The notes under the pieces were generated by a model that saw only the letters and a program-made list of their open reading frames with translations, had not been told where the DNA came from and did no database searches. The position numbers and the translations under genes are program-made. DNA of 64,000 nucleotides from Agrobacterium sp. AGB01 (GTDB taxonomy: Bacteria; Pseudomonadota; Alphaproteobacteria; Rhizobiales; Rhizobiaceae). This document shows, in pieces, positions 46,138 through 55,260 of the stretch (position 1 is its first letter; each line of letters starts with the position of its first letter). The DNA is taken from positions 806,001-870,000 of the forward strand of contig NZ_JACVAB010000002.1 in NCBI RefSeq assembly GCF_014851585.1, given 5' to 3'.

Positions 46138-47577
46138 TCAGGCGATTTTGGTTTTACCGATTTTCTGAACTGCGAAATCCAGCGCCAGCATCACCAGCAG
46201 GCTTAACCCGACCAACGGGTAAAGAATGCCGCCAATCGCCAGCATCGCAATCAGGCCACGCATGACCCGTCGCTCCTGTGGCATCGGCGGAATGCCAAGC
46301 GAACCCTTGGGGCGACGTTTCCACCACATGACACCACCGGAGACTGCCAATAGCAGGGTGGCCAGGCAGGCCAAGGTCAGCACGATCTGGTTTGCCAGAC
46401 CAAATTGCTGGCCCATATGGGTGTTGATGCTCCATTCCAGCGCTTTGCCCATCGGACCGTAATCTGCATAGCTCATGTCGATCAGTGCTTCGCCGCTATA
46501 TTGGTCGAGGTGGATGACGCGCTGTTTGGACAGGTCATCGGGATAGATCGAGCCACTATAGACACCGGATGGATTGGTCGGCAGGGCCACGGCGTAACCC
46601 GGTGTCAGGCCAAGCTTCTCGAAACGGGCAATGGCACCGTTTATGCCAATCGTATCGCTCATTGCTGGTGCCTGTTGCGTGGCAGGCATGGTGGCGTGGC
46701 CACTATGACCTTCATGGCCGCTATCACCCTGTCCATGGTCATGACCCTGTGACAGCGGTATCTGTGCCTGCTCCAGCGACCATGAGGTTTTCGAGATGTC
46801 ATCAAGCTTCTGCTTCGACATGGGCACATCAACGCGCACACCGGATGGATAACCGAAATTGCTGCCATTGGCCCATTCATTGACCTTGCCGCCCCACACA
46901 CCCGACCATGGCATGCCCGTGGCCGCCAGAAAGACGATGAAGAAGCCGACAAAAATTCCGGTTACCGCATGGATGTCACGCCAGAATACCCGTTTTTTTG
47001 GTGTGCCGCGGACAGTGAGCACGCCGCCGGTCTGGTTGCGTGGCCACCACAGATAGATGCCGGTTGCCACCAGCAGCATGGACCAGCCTGCGGCGATTTC
47101 GATGAAATAACGGGCGTAGGTGCCGAAGTATTTCAGGCTGTGCAGATACCGCACGGTCCACATGACGGTGCCGCGATCGGGCAGCGAACCCAACACCTCG
47201 CCTGTATAGGTGTTGACGTAAACGGCACGTTTTCCCTCCGCCGTACTAACGGTGATTTCGGTCGATGCAGCGGGGTTGTCAGGTGTGGTGTATTTGACCG
47301 CCGTGCCAGGAACCGCAGCCAGAGCTGCCGCGACAATGTCGGATGGATTGGCTTTTGACGCAATCTGCGAGATGTCGATGCGCTTGAGATCGGAATGAAT
47401 GACATTGTCGATCTCGTCCTTGAACAGATAGAGCGCGCCAGTGATGGCAAGCGTGATCATGAAGGGCAGGATGAACAGGCCGGCATAAAAATGCCAGCGC
47501 CAGACGGCGCGATAGAGATTAATCGAAGAGGATTGCGCAGGCGCGCGCGGCCCCTCGAAAGAGGTGGTAACGGACAT
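46138..47577 (-). CDS. PepSY-associated membrane protein with His-rich loop
   Basis: 479 residues with four membrane helices: RAVWRWHFYAGLFILPFMIT at the start (Trp/His typical of the PepSY_TM family), YARYFIEIAAGWSMLLVATG, DIHAVTGIFVGFFIVFLAATG, and a C-terminal pair. Between helices 3 and 4 is a long periplasmic loop containing an HxH-rich stretch (about residues 276-293: GHDHGQGDSGHEGHSGH). Such proteins are thought to be diheme iron/siderophore reductases; the His loop suggests binding of copper, zinc or iron. The ATG at 47577 has GGAGACAT before it. It lies 52 bases after a DUF2946 gene in the same direction. Confidence 0.88.
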   Translation of the reverse strand: MSVTTSFEGPRAPAQSSSINLYRAVWRWHFYAGLFILPFMITLAITGALYLFKDEIDNVIHSDLKRIDISQIASKANPSDIVAAALAAVPGTAVKYTTPDNPAASTEITVSTAEGKRAVYVNTYTGEVLGSLPDRGTVMWTVRYLHSLKYFGTYARYFIEIAAGWSMLLVATGIYLWWPRNQTGGVLTVRGTPKKRVFWRDIHAVTGIFVGFFIVFLAATGMPWSGVWGGKVNEWANGSNFGYPSGVRVDVPMSKQKLDDISKTSWSLEQAQIPLSQGHDHGQGDSGHEGHSGHATMPATQQAPAMSDTIGINGAIARFEKLGLTPGYAVALPTNPSGVYSGSIYPDDLSKQRVIHLDQYSGEALIDMSYADYGPMGKALEWSINTHMGQQFGLANQIVLTLACLATLLLAVSGGVMWWKRRPKGSLGIPPMPQERRVMRGLIAMLAIGGILYPLVGLSLLVMLALDFAVQKIGKTKIA

Positions 47578-47629
47578 GGATGTCTCCGCAAAATGAAAGG
47601 ATGACCGGCAGGGCCGGTGTGTTGTTCTT

Positions 47630-48034
47630 TCAGACTTGCTTGGAAACAGGTGGTCCGCGAGGCTGCGATTCCCGATTGGGTGGCGTGGCCGGCTGGTCAG
47701 CCTGCGGCTGCACAAAGGCGATATCCACCTTTGGCAGAAGAGCTGTTGCCAGTTCGTTTGGCGTGACCACAAGGGCGGCGGCAGAAACCGATGCCAGGCG
47801 ACAGAGCGTGCCACAGCAATTATTGGCAAGTTTGCCAGCCGGGTCCTGTTTTTCTGTCGCGCCAGCAGGGGAATGGCTGGAGCAGATAATCTCATCTGCA
47901 GCCAGCGCCATGGTGGCCATGTTGCCATGGGCAACGCCATTGGCCAGCCCCTGCAGCAAAAACAGCAGCAGCGCCAGCATGGCGACAGCGCCAGCCGAAC
48001 TGCGATCCTGCATGATTTTGCGAATGAGCTTCAT
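47630..48034 (-). CDS. DUF2946-type small membrane protein
   Basis: 134 residues with one N-terminal hydrophobic segment (GAVAMLALLLFLLQGLANG) that may be a signal anchor, then a Cys-containing region (ICSSHSP, NNCCGTLCRL) and a Pro-rich end with RGPP, which fits DUF2946. The family is linked to copper or iron transport operons. It leads a two-gene unit with the PepSY protein. The DUF assignment is made from general resemblance, not a strong motif. Confidence 0.65.
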   Translation of the reverse strand: MKLIRKIMQDRSSAGAVAMLALLLFLLQGLANGVAHGNMATMALAADEIICSSHSPAGATEKQDPAGKLANNCCGTLCRLASVSAAALVVTPNELATALLPKVDIAFVQPQADQPATPPNRESQPRGPPVSKQV

Positions 48035-48220
48035 CGCACCTGACTGGCACAGTTTTTTTGCCTTGTCACTGTGACGCTCTGTCCCGTGATCTTGCCGGTA
48101 TTAAAATGGAAGGCTGGATTACAAATTATCCATGTCTGAAAAAGGCCGCAGTTTCGCTCGATTGCCGCCCGTTTTGCTTGAGAGCCTGTCACTTCCCGAA
48201 TGTTGGCAGGAGTGGCAGAT

Positions 48221-49786
48221 ATGGTTTCCTACTCTCCGACTATGGCTGCGATCCGTTTTGGTTACGGCCTGTCACCTCACGAAAAGCAAGGCGAGCGGCT
48301 GGATGATCTGCTTGGCCAACTGGCCGATGGCAGCCGGTCAGAACCGATGTTTCCCAGAGGTGGCATAGATGAAGCGCGGCAACGCGCCGATGACCTTGCC
48401 GAAGGGTTGAAGGAAATTCGTGCCATTAACAATGGTGGTGAGAGGGATCGTGAGGGGCGCAAGCTTTTGCAACAAAAGGCCAATCAGGCCTTCCAGCGCG
48501 ATGCCGTGGCACGGGTGACGCAGGCGGTGTTTTCGCCCTACGGTTTTTACGAGCGCCTGTCCGGCTTCTGGTTCGACCATTTTTCCGTCAGTGCCTATAA
48601 AACCCTGCCGATGCGGTTGCTGACGCCGCTTTATGAGAGCGAAGCCATTCGCCCGCATCTGGCCGGCTCCTTCCGAGATCTGTTGCAGGCCGCAATCCTC
48701 CACCCAGCCATGTTGATCTACCTCGATCAGGACCGGTCAGCTGGCCCGGATTCGGCCGCGGCGCAGAACCGCAGACGCGGGCTCAATGAAAATCTCGGTC
48801 GAGAACTGCTGGAACTGCACACGATGGGTGCGGGCAGCGGCTACACCCAGACGGATGTCCGATCCGCTGCACTGGTGCTGACCGGTATGACTGTCAATGA
48901 CCAGTATGAGATGCTGTTTCGCCCGCGTCTGGCCGAGCCGGGGCAGATCGATGTGCTCGGCGTTTCCTATGGTGGCCGCAAACGGTCGGTCGATGATTGC
49001 TTGTCGATGCTGGATGATCTCGCCGCACGACATGAGACGGCTGAACATATCTGTCGCAAACTGGTGGCGCATTTCATTGCCGACGAGCCACCAACCGACA
49101 TGATCAAGGCTATGGTCGATACCTGGCGGGCGAGCGATGGTAATTTGGCCAAGGTTTATGAGGCGATGGTGTCGCAGCCAAGGGCGTGGAGCGACCCCGG
49201 CCGCAAGATGAAGCTACCTTTTGACTATGTGGTGTCCGGTTTACGCGCGCTTGGCATAGACCGTAAAAGTTGGCGTGATATAATGTCTCCCGATGGTGAC
49301 TCTGCCGATGTGGCTGACAATACCACTGCTCCGGCGATGTCGACGAATCCTGCGCAAAATCCGGGATCTGCATCTGGGACGGATAGCGGATCGGATATGT
49401 TTGGCGACATGGCAAAACCTGCGCCTTTGGCAAAGGGTGAGGCGGTGCCGGGCGCCACCGGCAATGTCCGCAAACCCGGACTTGCCCGTAGCATGACAAT
49501 TGCTGCGCTGAAACGCATGGGCCAGCCGGTGTGGCAGCCGCCAAGTCCGGCTGGATTTGAAGAGGGGGTAGCGACCTGGCTTTCCCCCAGCCAGATTAGC
49601 GAACGCATTTTATGGGCGCGAAAAGCCGCCAACAGTCTTGGCCGCAATATCGAGCCGAAAACTCTTTTGCAAAACGCGCTGGCAGATATGGCGCGAGACG
49701 ACACGATTAAAGTTGTGCAGCAGGCCCCAAACCGGGCCAGCGGCATAACGCTTGTTCTTTCATCACCGGAATTCAACAGGAGATAG
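48221..49786 (+). CDS. DUF1800 family protein
   Basis: 521 residues. Recognised from the DUF1800 order: an N-terminal MAAIRFGYGLSP, then FSPYGFYERLSGFWFDHFSV, ENLGRELLELHTMG, and ARVLTG-like SAALVLTGMTV, a Tyr/His-rich region, and RKLVAHFIADEPP. A Ser/Gly/Asp/Ala-rich linker of about 60 residues interrupts the C-terminal half (around 370-430). No signal peptide is seen, so export may depend on its Tat-bearing partner. Ribosome site AGGAGTGG. It is followed three bases later by the DUF1501 gene; the pair is a known two-gene unit of unknown role. Confidence 0.9.
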   Translation: MVSYSPTMAAIRFGYGLSPHEKQGERLDDLLGQLADGSRSEPMFPRGGIDEARQRADDLAEGLKEIRAINNGGERDREGRKLLQQKANQAFQRDAVARVTQAVFSPYGFYERLSGFWFDHFSVSAYKTLPMRLLTPLYESEAIRPHLAGSFRDLLQAAILHPAMLIYLDQDRSAGPDSAAAQNRRRGLNENLGRELLELHTMGAGSGYTQTDVRSAALVLTGMTVNDQYEMLFRPRLAEPGQIDVLGVSYGGRKRSVDDCLSMLDDLAARHETAEHICRKLVAHFIADEPPTDMIKAMVDTWRASDGNLAKVYEAMVSQPRAWSDPGRKMKLPFDYVVSGLRALGIDRKSWRDIMSPDGDSADVADNTTAPAMSTNPAQNPGSASGTDSGSDMFGDMAKPAPLAKGEAVPGATGNVRKPGLARSMTIAALKRMGQPVWQPPSPAGFEEGVATWLSPSQISERILWARKAANSLGRNIEPKTLLQNALADMARDDTIKVVQQAPNRASGITLVLSSPEFNRR

Positions 49787-49789
49787 ATT

Positions 49790-50971
49790 ATGACTTTCTC
49801 TGAAGACATGCTTTTGAGCCGCCGCAGTTTTCTGGCGACGGCCTGCTGTGCCGCTGCCGTGCCGGCTTTTTCGCCGGTCAGTTTTGCAGCCATGCCGGGC
49901 GACAACCGTTTCGTGACCATTGTATTGCGTGGTGCGATGGACGGGCTGGACATGGTGCAGCCATTTGGTGATCCGCTGTTTGCCGCCATGCGGCCGAGCT
50001 TGGCGATGACACCCGATAATGGACTGTTGGATCTCGATGGATTTTTTGGCCTGAACCCGGCAGCCGAAGCGCTGATGCCGCTGTGGCAGGGAAAAGAACT
50101 GGCCTTCGTGCATGCGGTTTCAACGCCATATCGTGATGCACGTAGCCATTTTGACGGGCAGGACATGCTGGAGAGCGGTGGCGAGGCCGTACATGACGAA
50201 CGATCCGGCTGGCTGAACCGCGCGCTGTCGACCATTCCGCGCTCTGCCGATCGAAAGGCCATCGACATCAACACATCGATGGAGCTGATCCTGTCCGGAC
50301 CCAATGAGGTCGATGTCTGGTCATCGGTGTCCGACATTACCATGCCGGAAGACGAGATCGGTTTCTTGAAACGACTCTACGCCAATGATCCCGATTTTTC
50401 GCGTGTTCTCGGCGAAGCACTGAAAACCGACATGTCGGCCGACATGCTATTTGAAGATGAAAAACGCGGACAGGGTATTCGGGATGTTGCCAATCTGACG
50501 GCAGGTCTGCTGCGTGAGGATTATCGCATTGCCAGCTTCTCGATTGATGGCTGGGACACCCATGCAGGACAGAAAGCCCAATTTGCTCGCACGGTGAAAG
50601 ACCTGATGATTGCCATCAACACGCTGAAAGACCAGTTGGGTGATGATGTCTGGAAAAAAACGGTTGTCCTTGCCGTTACCGAGTTTGGCCGTACGGTGCG
50701 TGAAAATGGTACTGGCGGCACCGACCATGGTACCGGCAGTGTGGCGCTGGTGGCTGGCGGCGACATTGCCGGCGGGCAGGTGCTAGGAAAGTGGCCGGGC
50801 CTTGATGAAAGCAATCTGCTTGATGACCGTGATCTGATGCCAACTGGTGATGTGCGCGAAGTGGCGGCGGCAATGTTGCAGCGACAATTCGGTGTCAACG
50901 TGAATGATCTGACCGCGGGCATTTTTCCTGGCTTAAACTTCAACAGGGCCTCACCGTATCTGCGAATGTGA
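49790..50971 (+). CDS. DUF1501 family protein with Tat signal
   Basis: 393 residues. The N-terminus has the twin-arginine motif SRRSFLA at residues 10-16 followed by a hydrophobic stretch and AFSPVSFAA, so it is exported folded. DUF1501 features are LRGAMDGLDMVQPFGDP, STPYRDARSHFDGQDMLESGG, SFSIDGWDTHAGQ and TEFGRTVRENGTGGTDHGTG, with conserved His and Asp that suggest a sulfatase/phosphatase-like metal site. It probably forms a complex with the DUF1800 protein. Confidence 0.92.
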   Translation: MTFSEDMLLSRRSFLATACCAAAVPAFSPVSFAAMPGDNRFVTIVLRGAMDGLDMVQPFGDPLFAAMRPSLAMTPDNGLLDLDGFFGLNPAAEALMPLWQGKELAFVHAVSTPYRDARSHFDGQDMLESGGEAVHDERSGWLNRALSTIPRSADRKAIDINTSMELILSGPNEVDVWSSVSDITMPEDEIGFLKRLYANDPDFSRVLGEALKTDMSADMLFEDEKRGQGIRDVANLTAGLLREDYRIASFSIDGWDTHAGQKAQFARTVKDLMIAINTLKDQLGDDVWKKTVVLAVTEFGRTVRENGTGGTDHGTGSVALVAGGDIAGGQVLGKWPGLDESNLLDDRDLMPTGDVREVAAAMLQRQFGVNVNDLTAGIFPGLNFNRASPYLRM

Positions 50972-51112
50972 TCGGCCTCGTGCCGACCTATGAAGCAAAG
51001 GGCTTTCGCTAGTCGAAAGCCACTTTTAGAGCATGCCTTAATCCACTCTGGCGCAAGTTTGGCTGCGTAAAGCACTTGTATTTGCTGGTGTCCAGATGGA
51101 GCTTTGATAGGC

Positions 51113-51934
51113 ATGAATATACAGGTGCATGATAGCCTTGCAAATAATCCGGTAGCACCGGCCAAAGGCCGTCTTTTATCTGTTGTGCGCCCTTCACGGT
51201 CGACAAACCTGATCGTCTGTTTCAACGGTTACGGCAACAAGGCCTACTCCAATCCGGGCGTACCATTTGACACCAATCTCGATGGTTACACGGTCATTCC
51301 GCAGTACCATGCGCATGTCATCTGGTTTGTCGAAGAAAAGACCTCTTGGTATCTCGAGCATGAAGACGAGATCCTCGATCGGCTGATCAAATATGTTGTC
51401 GAAAACGGCATTACCCACGTCAAGTTCGTTGGGTGCAGTGCTGGTGCCTATGCTTCGCTTCGTTTTGGTATTCTGATGGACAAGCGACTGGCGATGATCG
51501 GCAACAATGCGATGCTGGTCTCTTTCGCGGTAAACCCGCAGACCGGTTTCCGTCCTGAGCTTTTGGCCAAGGTCAAACAGTCCATCGCGACGCATAATTG
51601 GAACCCGAATTCCTACGGCACCGATCCGATCCTGTTGCCGCAGGCCTATTACGACGCCTATGCCCATCGCAAGATCGATATTTCGCAGCTGTTGGCATTG
51701 CACAGGGCACGCAACCTTGCGGCCGTTGTCATGCATGATGCGCGCAACCCGATCGAAATGGTGTTCAGTGGCGATATCTTCACAGCCAGTTACGTTCTGA
51801 ACTTCCCGCAGAGCTTTGGTCTTGACCATGGCTCCGGTTGCGCCCGCCTGTGGCGCGAGTTCCTCTGGGAGCCGTTTGACAAGGTCGCGCCATTTGGCAA
51901 GGCGATGTCAGGCGAAGCAATGCGACTGCTCTGA
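51113..51934 (+). CDS. Putative alpha/beta-hydrolase-fold protein
   Basis: 273 residues. A GCSAGAYAS motif (nucleophile-like Ser) after strand THVKFVG and a C-terminal acidic-His stretch resemble alpha/beta hydrolases involved in capsule or glycan modification, but the family is not certain. N-terminal segment NLIVCFNGYGNKAYSNP looks like the oxyanion-side strand. No signal peptide. The ATG at 51113 is preferred to the TTG at 51104. No neighbouring polysaccharide genes. Confidence 0.65.
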   Translation: MNIQVHDSLANNPVAPAKGRLLSVVRPSRSTNLIVCFNGYGNKAYSNPGVPFDTNLDGYTVIPQYHAHVIWFVEEKTSWYLEHEDEILDRLIKYVVENGITHVKFVGCSAGAYASLRFGILMDKRLAMIGNNAMLVSFAVNPQTGFRPELLAKVKQSIATHNWNPNSYGTDPILLPQAYYDAYAHRKIDISQLLALHRARNLAAVVMHDARNPIEMVFSGDIFTASYVLNFPQSFGLDHGSGCARLWREFLWEPFDKVAPFGKAMSGEAMRLL

Positions 51935-51951
51935 AAAACAAGACCCTTCCA

Positions 51952-51976
51952 GTATGGCTTAGACGGAAGGGTTTTT
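51952..51976 (+). terminator. Terminator after the hydrolase-like gene
   Basis: ACCCTTCC and GGAAGGGT form an eight-pair stem around a 14-base loop, followed by six T. The thioesterase gene converges from the right. Confidence 0.78.
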
Positions 51977-52009
51977 TCATGCCTGCAACATTCCCTTTGG
52001 GGAATGCGA

Positions 52010-52399
52010 TTATACTTCGGCAGGGACCGGTGTCGGCTGGCCGTCATCATCAAGCGCAACCATGATGAAGGTTGCCGCAGTGACCTTTTCCAGCTTGTTA
52101 TAGCGCGAACGGTGTGCCCAGGCTTCGATGCTGAGCGTAATGGATGTGCGGCCGACGCGAACGATATCGGTATAGATGCTCAGCGTGTCACCGATCTTGA
52201 CCGGCAGCTCAAAGGCCATTTCCTTCACCGATGCGGTGACAACGCGACAGCGAGCACGTTCTGCAGCGCGAATGCCGCTTGCCAAGTCCATTTGTGACAT
52301 AACCCAGCCACCGAAAATATCTCCGGCCGGATTGGCATCGGCTGGCATGGCGAGAGTGCGAAGTGTCAACTCTCCGGTTGGCTTGGGGGTGTCGGTCAT
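52010..52399 (-). CDS. Acyl-CoA thioesterase (YciA type)
   Basis: 129-residue hot-dog-fold enzyme that hydrolyses acyl-CoA to free acid and CoA. Signature: ADANPAGDIFGGWVMSQMDLASG with catalytic Asp, then TASVKEMAFELPVKIGD and RVGRTSITLSIEAWA. Start at 52399 removes a non-conserved extension. It may buffer the cell's acyl-CoA pool. Confidence 0.9.
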   Translation of the reverse strand: MTDTPKPTGELTLRTLAMPADANPAGDIFGGWVMSQMDLASGIRAAERARCRVVTASVKEMAFELPVKIGDTLSIYTDIVRVGRTSITLSIEAWAHRSRYNKLEKVTAATFIMVALDDDGQPTPVPAEV

Positions 52400-52556
52400 T
52401 GCTGTGCTGCCTCCATTCGGCTGGTTATTTTTGCGATTCCGCAAGTCGGTGAAGTTTATGGGATATGTTGGCGACCTGCAATCAATGCCGCACTAGACAA
52501 TCCGTATTTGCAACCGTTAAGCCGTGCGTCTGGACAAAGCAATTTACGCGATTGGA

Positions 52557-52775
52557 ATGATGATGGATGTGAGAGATTCGAACGGCGCGATCCTGCAGGA
52601 CGGCGACAATGTTACGCTGATCAAGGACCTGAAGGTCAAGGGCACCTCCGAAACGCTGAAGCGTGGCACAATGATCAAGGGTATCCAGCTAACCGACAAC
52701 CCGGACGAAGTGAATTGCCGCCATGCCAAGATCAAGGGGCTGGTGCTGCGCACCGAGTTTTTGAAAAAGGCCTGA
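52557..52775 (+). CDS. PhnA-domain (YjdM-like) protein, C-terminal domain only
   Basis: 72 residues from the ATG at 52557 or the two next to it. Matches the PhnA C-terminal domain: VRDSNGAILQDGDNVTLIKDLKV and LKRGTMIKGIQLTDNP. The zinc-ribbon N-terminal domain of full YjdM is missing, as in many alphaproteobacteria. The frame extends to a GTG at 52524 but the core begins here. Despite the name, no phosphonate genes are near; function unknown. Confidence 0.85.
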   Translation: MMMDVRDSNGAILQDGDNVTLIKDLKVKGTSETLKRGTMIKGIQLTDNPDEVNCRHAKIKGLVLRTEFLKKA

Positions 52776-52806
52776 TACTTTTTTCTGACGATGGGTATGA
52801 AAACAA

Positions 52807-52843
52807 AAGTCGCGCATCGGGTTTCGCTGCGCGACTTTTTTTA
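52807..52843 (+). terminator. Terminator after the PhnA-type gene
   Basis: AGTCGCGCA pairs with TGCGCGACT around an 11-base loop, followed by seven T. It lies just before the convergent cupin gene. Confidence 0.85.
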
Positions 52844-52869
52844 TCGGCTATGCGTTGGCGGGGCAGACG

Positions 52870-53250
52870 TCAAATCCAGATGTCGTTGACGGCGGTGCGC
52901 TCTCCACCGCTTTCCCCGGTGTTGAGGACACCACGCGGCTCGATGAGCAACAGTTTCACTTCATTTTCCGCGAAAGGTTTATGTTCGACGCCTTTCGGCA
53001 CGACAAACATCTCGCCAGCCTTCAAAGTGACGGCGCCGTCACGGAACTCGATGCGCAATAAACCCTCCATCACGATAAAGGTTTCGTCGGTCTGTGCGTG
53101 CTCATGCCAGATGAAGTCACCAAGAATACGCACGATCTTGAACTGGTAATCGTTCATCTCCGCAACAACGCGTGGCTGCCAGTGCTCGGTCAGCAGCGGG
53201 AATTTTTCGTCGAAACGGACGGGTGTATAGGTTTTCTGCATGTCAGGCAT
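52870..53250 (-). CDS. Cupin-domain protein
   Basis: 126 residues in one small beta-barrel. Metal-binding pattern WHEHAQTDETFIVMEGLLRIE and later EMFVVPKGVEHKPFA (His, His, Glu, His set) fits the cupin_2 family. Function unknown: metal-binding small enzyme or sugar binder. It lies 73 bases downstream of the stop of an AraC gene in the same direction; operon membership is possible. Confidence 0.88.
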   Translation of the reverse strand: MPDMQKTYTPVRFDEKFPLLTEHWQPRVVAEMNDYQFKIVRILGDFIWHEHAQTDETFIVMEGLLRIEFRDGAVTLKAGEMFVVPKGVEHKPFAENEVKLLLIEPRGVLNTGESGGERTAVNDIWI

Positions 53251-53323
53251 CCTGTTGGAAAGCCCTGAGCATTAGGCGTGATGACAACCGACGTCTTGAA
53301 CGATCGTGCAGCGTTTCAGCTGG

Positions 53324-54184
53324 TTATCTCGTTGTCACCTGTCGGTGATATAGCAGGCCCAGCCAGCGGGCAGGGCTGATACCAAAGGCTTTTGAGAACT
53401 GCCGTGTCATGTGGCTCTGGTCGGCAAAACCTGAGGAAAAGGCGGTGTCTGCCAATGTTTGCCCGGTGCGTAGTGCAGTTTTGACCGCATCGAGGCGGCG
53501 CATCGTCAGGTAACGATAGGGACTTGTGCCAAAGAGGGTGCGGAAATCGCGCGACAGGCTCCAGCGGTCGCGCCCGCACAGTCGCTCCAGATATTCCATC
53601 GTCGCTGTTTGCGGCAACTCGTGCAGATATTGCCGTGCCATTTCAGCGGAATGGTAATCGATCAGTTTTTTGCCGCTGGCCGGTGGCGTGCCCGCTGCAG
53701 CCTCCAGGGCGTGGGCCAGATCATAAAGGGCGTCATCATATTCGAAGGTCTCGATACGGTCCTCTACGCTGCGCAGAATACGGCCGGTGGCCGCAAACAG
53801 TCGTGGGTCGTCGGAAATGCCACCATGCACATAGGGCAGGGGGCGACCGCGCAACACAGACTGGATCGCGGCCGGTTCGATATAGGCAATGCGGTAATGA
53901 AAACCATCTTCGGCGCCAGCCTGCCCGTCATGTTTTTCGTCCGGATGCAGGACCATGGTGCCGCCAGGACGACTGTTACGCAGAGCGCCACGGTAATTGA
54001 AGCTTTGGATGCCGGAGAGGGTTCGCCCTATGGCGTATGTATCGTGGCGGTGCATTTCATAACCGCGCGCCGCAAAGAAGGCTTCGATGCGTTCCATGCC
54101 GACGGGATCGTTGGCGTGGCTGATCCAGCCGTTTTTCCTCATTTCACCCTGCGCAAGCACAGAACCGTGGCCGACATCTTTCAT
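53324..54184 (-). CDS. AraC family regulator
   Basis: 286 residues. An N-terminal AraC-type cupin (YEMHRHDTYAIGRTLSGIQSF) is followed by a C-terminal double HTH: LERLCGRDRWSLSRDFRTLFG and LADTAFSSGFADQSHMTRQFSKAFG. The ligand is unknown. It is followed by the cupin gene, its likely target or partner. The ribosome site AAAGG lies inside a strong hairpin (see 54195-54230). Confidence 0.9.
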   Translation of the reverse strand: MKDVGHGSVLAQGEMRKNGWISHANDPVGMERIEAFFAARGYEMHRHDTYAIGRTLSGIQSFNYRGALRNSRPGGTMVLHPDEKHDGQAGAEDGFHYRIAYIEPAAIQSVLRGRPLPYVHGGISDDPRLFAATGRILRSVEDRIETFEYDDALYDLAHALEAAAGTPPASGKKLIDYHSAEMARQYLHELPQTATMEYLERLCGRDRWSLSRDFRTLFGTSPYRYLTMRRLDAVKTALRTGQTLADTAFSSGFADQSHMTRQFSKAFGISPARWLGLLYHRQVTTR

Positions 54185-54194
54185 GGCCAGAAGA

Positions 54195-54230
54195 CCTTTC
54201 CCGAATGTGTTTTCGGATATTCGGGAAAGG
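54195..54230 (-). promoter_or_regulatory. Hairpin covering the AraC ribosome site
   Basis: CCTTTCCCGAAT and ATTCGGGAAAGG form a perfect 12-pair stem with a 12-base loop, ending ten bases before the AraC start codon. The 3' arm in the leftward RNA contains the GGGAAAGG that would be the ribosome site, so it could hide it. It also lies downstream of rlmB but lacks a T-run. Confidence 0.55.
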
Positions 54231-54264
54231 AAGATGTCATGTGGGCGATCTCGAAACGCGTGGG

Positions 54265-55158
54265 TTACTTACGAGATGTCGCGCCAGCCAGGAACTGCTG
54301 CGTTGCGTAAAGTGCAATGGCGGCTGCGTTGGAAACGTTGAGCGACTTGATTTCGCCCGGCATATCCAGCCGTGCCAGTGCGCTGACGGTTTCGCGGGTC
54401 TTCTGGCGAAGGCCTTTGCCTTCCGCGCCAAGAACAAGAGCGACCTTTTCGCCGCTGAATGTCTGTTCGATCGGGGCTGGACCTTCCGAATCAAGACCAA
54501 CCGAGAAAAAGCCCAGCTTGTGCAGTTCACCCAGCGCATCGGCCAAATTGGTGATCTGGATATAAGGGATCATTTCCAGCGCGCCGGAGGCAGATTTCGC
54601 CATGACGCCCGATTCTGTGGGGCTGTGACGGATGGTGGTGATGATGGCGCCAGCCTTGAAGGCAACGGCAGAGCGCATGATGGCACCGACATTGTGCGGG
54701 TCTGTGACCTGATCCAGCACCAGAATAAGCGGGCTGTCCTTCAGGGCAGACAATTTACGCACTGGAAGCGGCCGGGTTTCCAGCATCACGCCCTGATGGA
54801 TGGCTTCTGGTCCCAGAACTTTGTCGATTTCCTGCGGCGATACCATTTCCACCGGGAACTTCTGTTCTTCGGCGGTGCCGATTTCCAGACGTGCCAGCGC
54901 ATTTTGCGTGACCGACAGCTTGATAATCTGCCGCTCCGGGTTGGAAAGTGCCGCGCGGACTGTGTGCAGGCCATACAGATAGACCTGATCGGCATTCAGC
55001 TGCGGTGGCTTCCAATCATCAGCGCCCTGGCGCTTGCGTTTCTGGAAGGCGGGGGTGGGAATCTCACCCCGTTCGCGTTTTGCATCGCGTACGGCACGAC
55101 GCAGGTTAGCGTAGTGCGTGTCGCGGGTGGATTTGTCATTTTGATCGTCGTTGCTCAT
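54265..55158 (-). CDS. rlmB: 23S rRNA (guanosine-2'-O-)-methyltransferase RlmB
   Basis: 297-residue SpoU/TrmH-family methyltransferase that acts on guanosine 2251 of 23S rRNA. An N-terminal substrate-binding domain (LYGLHTVRAALSNPERQI) precedes the SPOUT knot: VLDQVTDPHNVGAIMRSAVAF, VLGAEGKGLRQ and LNVSNAAAIALY, the three conserved motifs. The charged first 55 residues are an extension common in rhizobia. It is encoded leftward, away from the tRNA cluster. Confidence 0.93.
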   Translation of the reverse strand: MSNDDQNDKSTRDTHYANLRRAVRDAKRERGEIPTPAFQKRKRQGADDWKPPQLNADQVYLYGLHTVRAALSNPERQIIKLSVTQNALARLEIGTAEEQKFPVEMVSPQEIDKVLGPEAIHQGVMLETRPLPVRKLSALKDSPLILVLDQVTDPHNVGAIMRSAVAFKAGAIITTIRHSPTESGVMAKSASGALEMIPYIQITNLADALGELHKLGFFSVGLDSEGPAPIEQTFSGEKVALVLGAEGKGLRQKTRETVSALARLDMPGEIKSLNVSNAAAIALYATQQFLAGATSRK

Positions 55159-55260
55159 AGCGCCTTATATCTCCGGCGATCTCATCACACCAGCCCCCGC
55201 GCTATCCACAGCCTGTGTAAGGCAATTGAATTTTTTTCGAAAAATTCGTGACAGGGCGTG

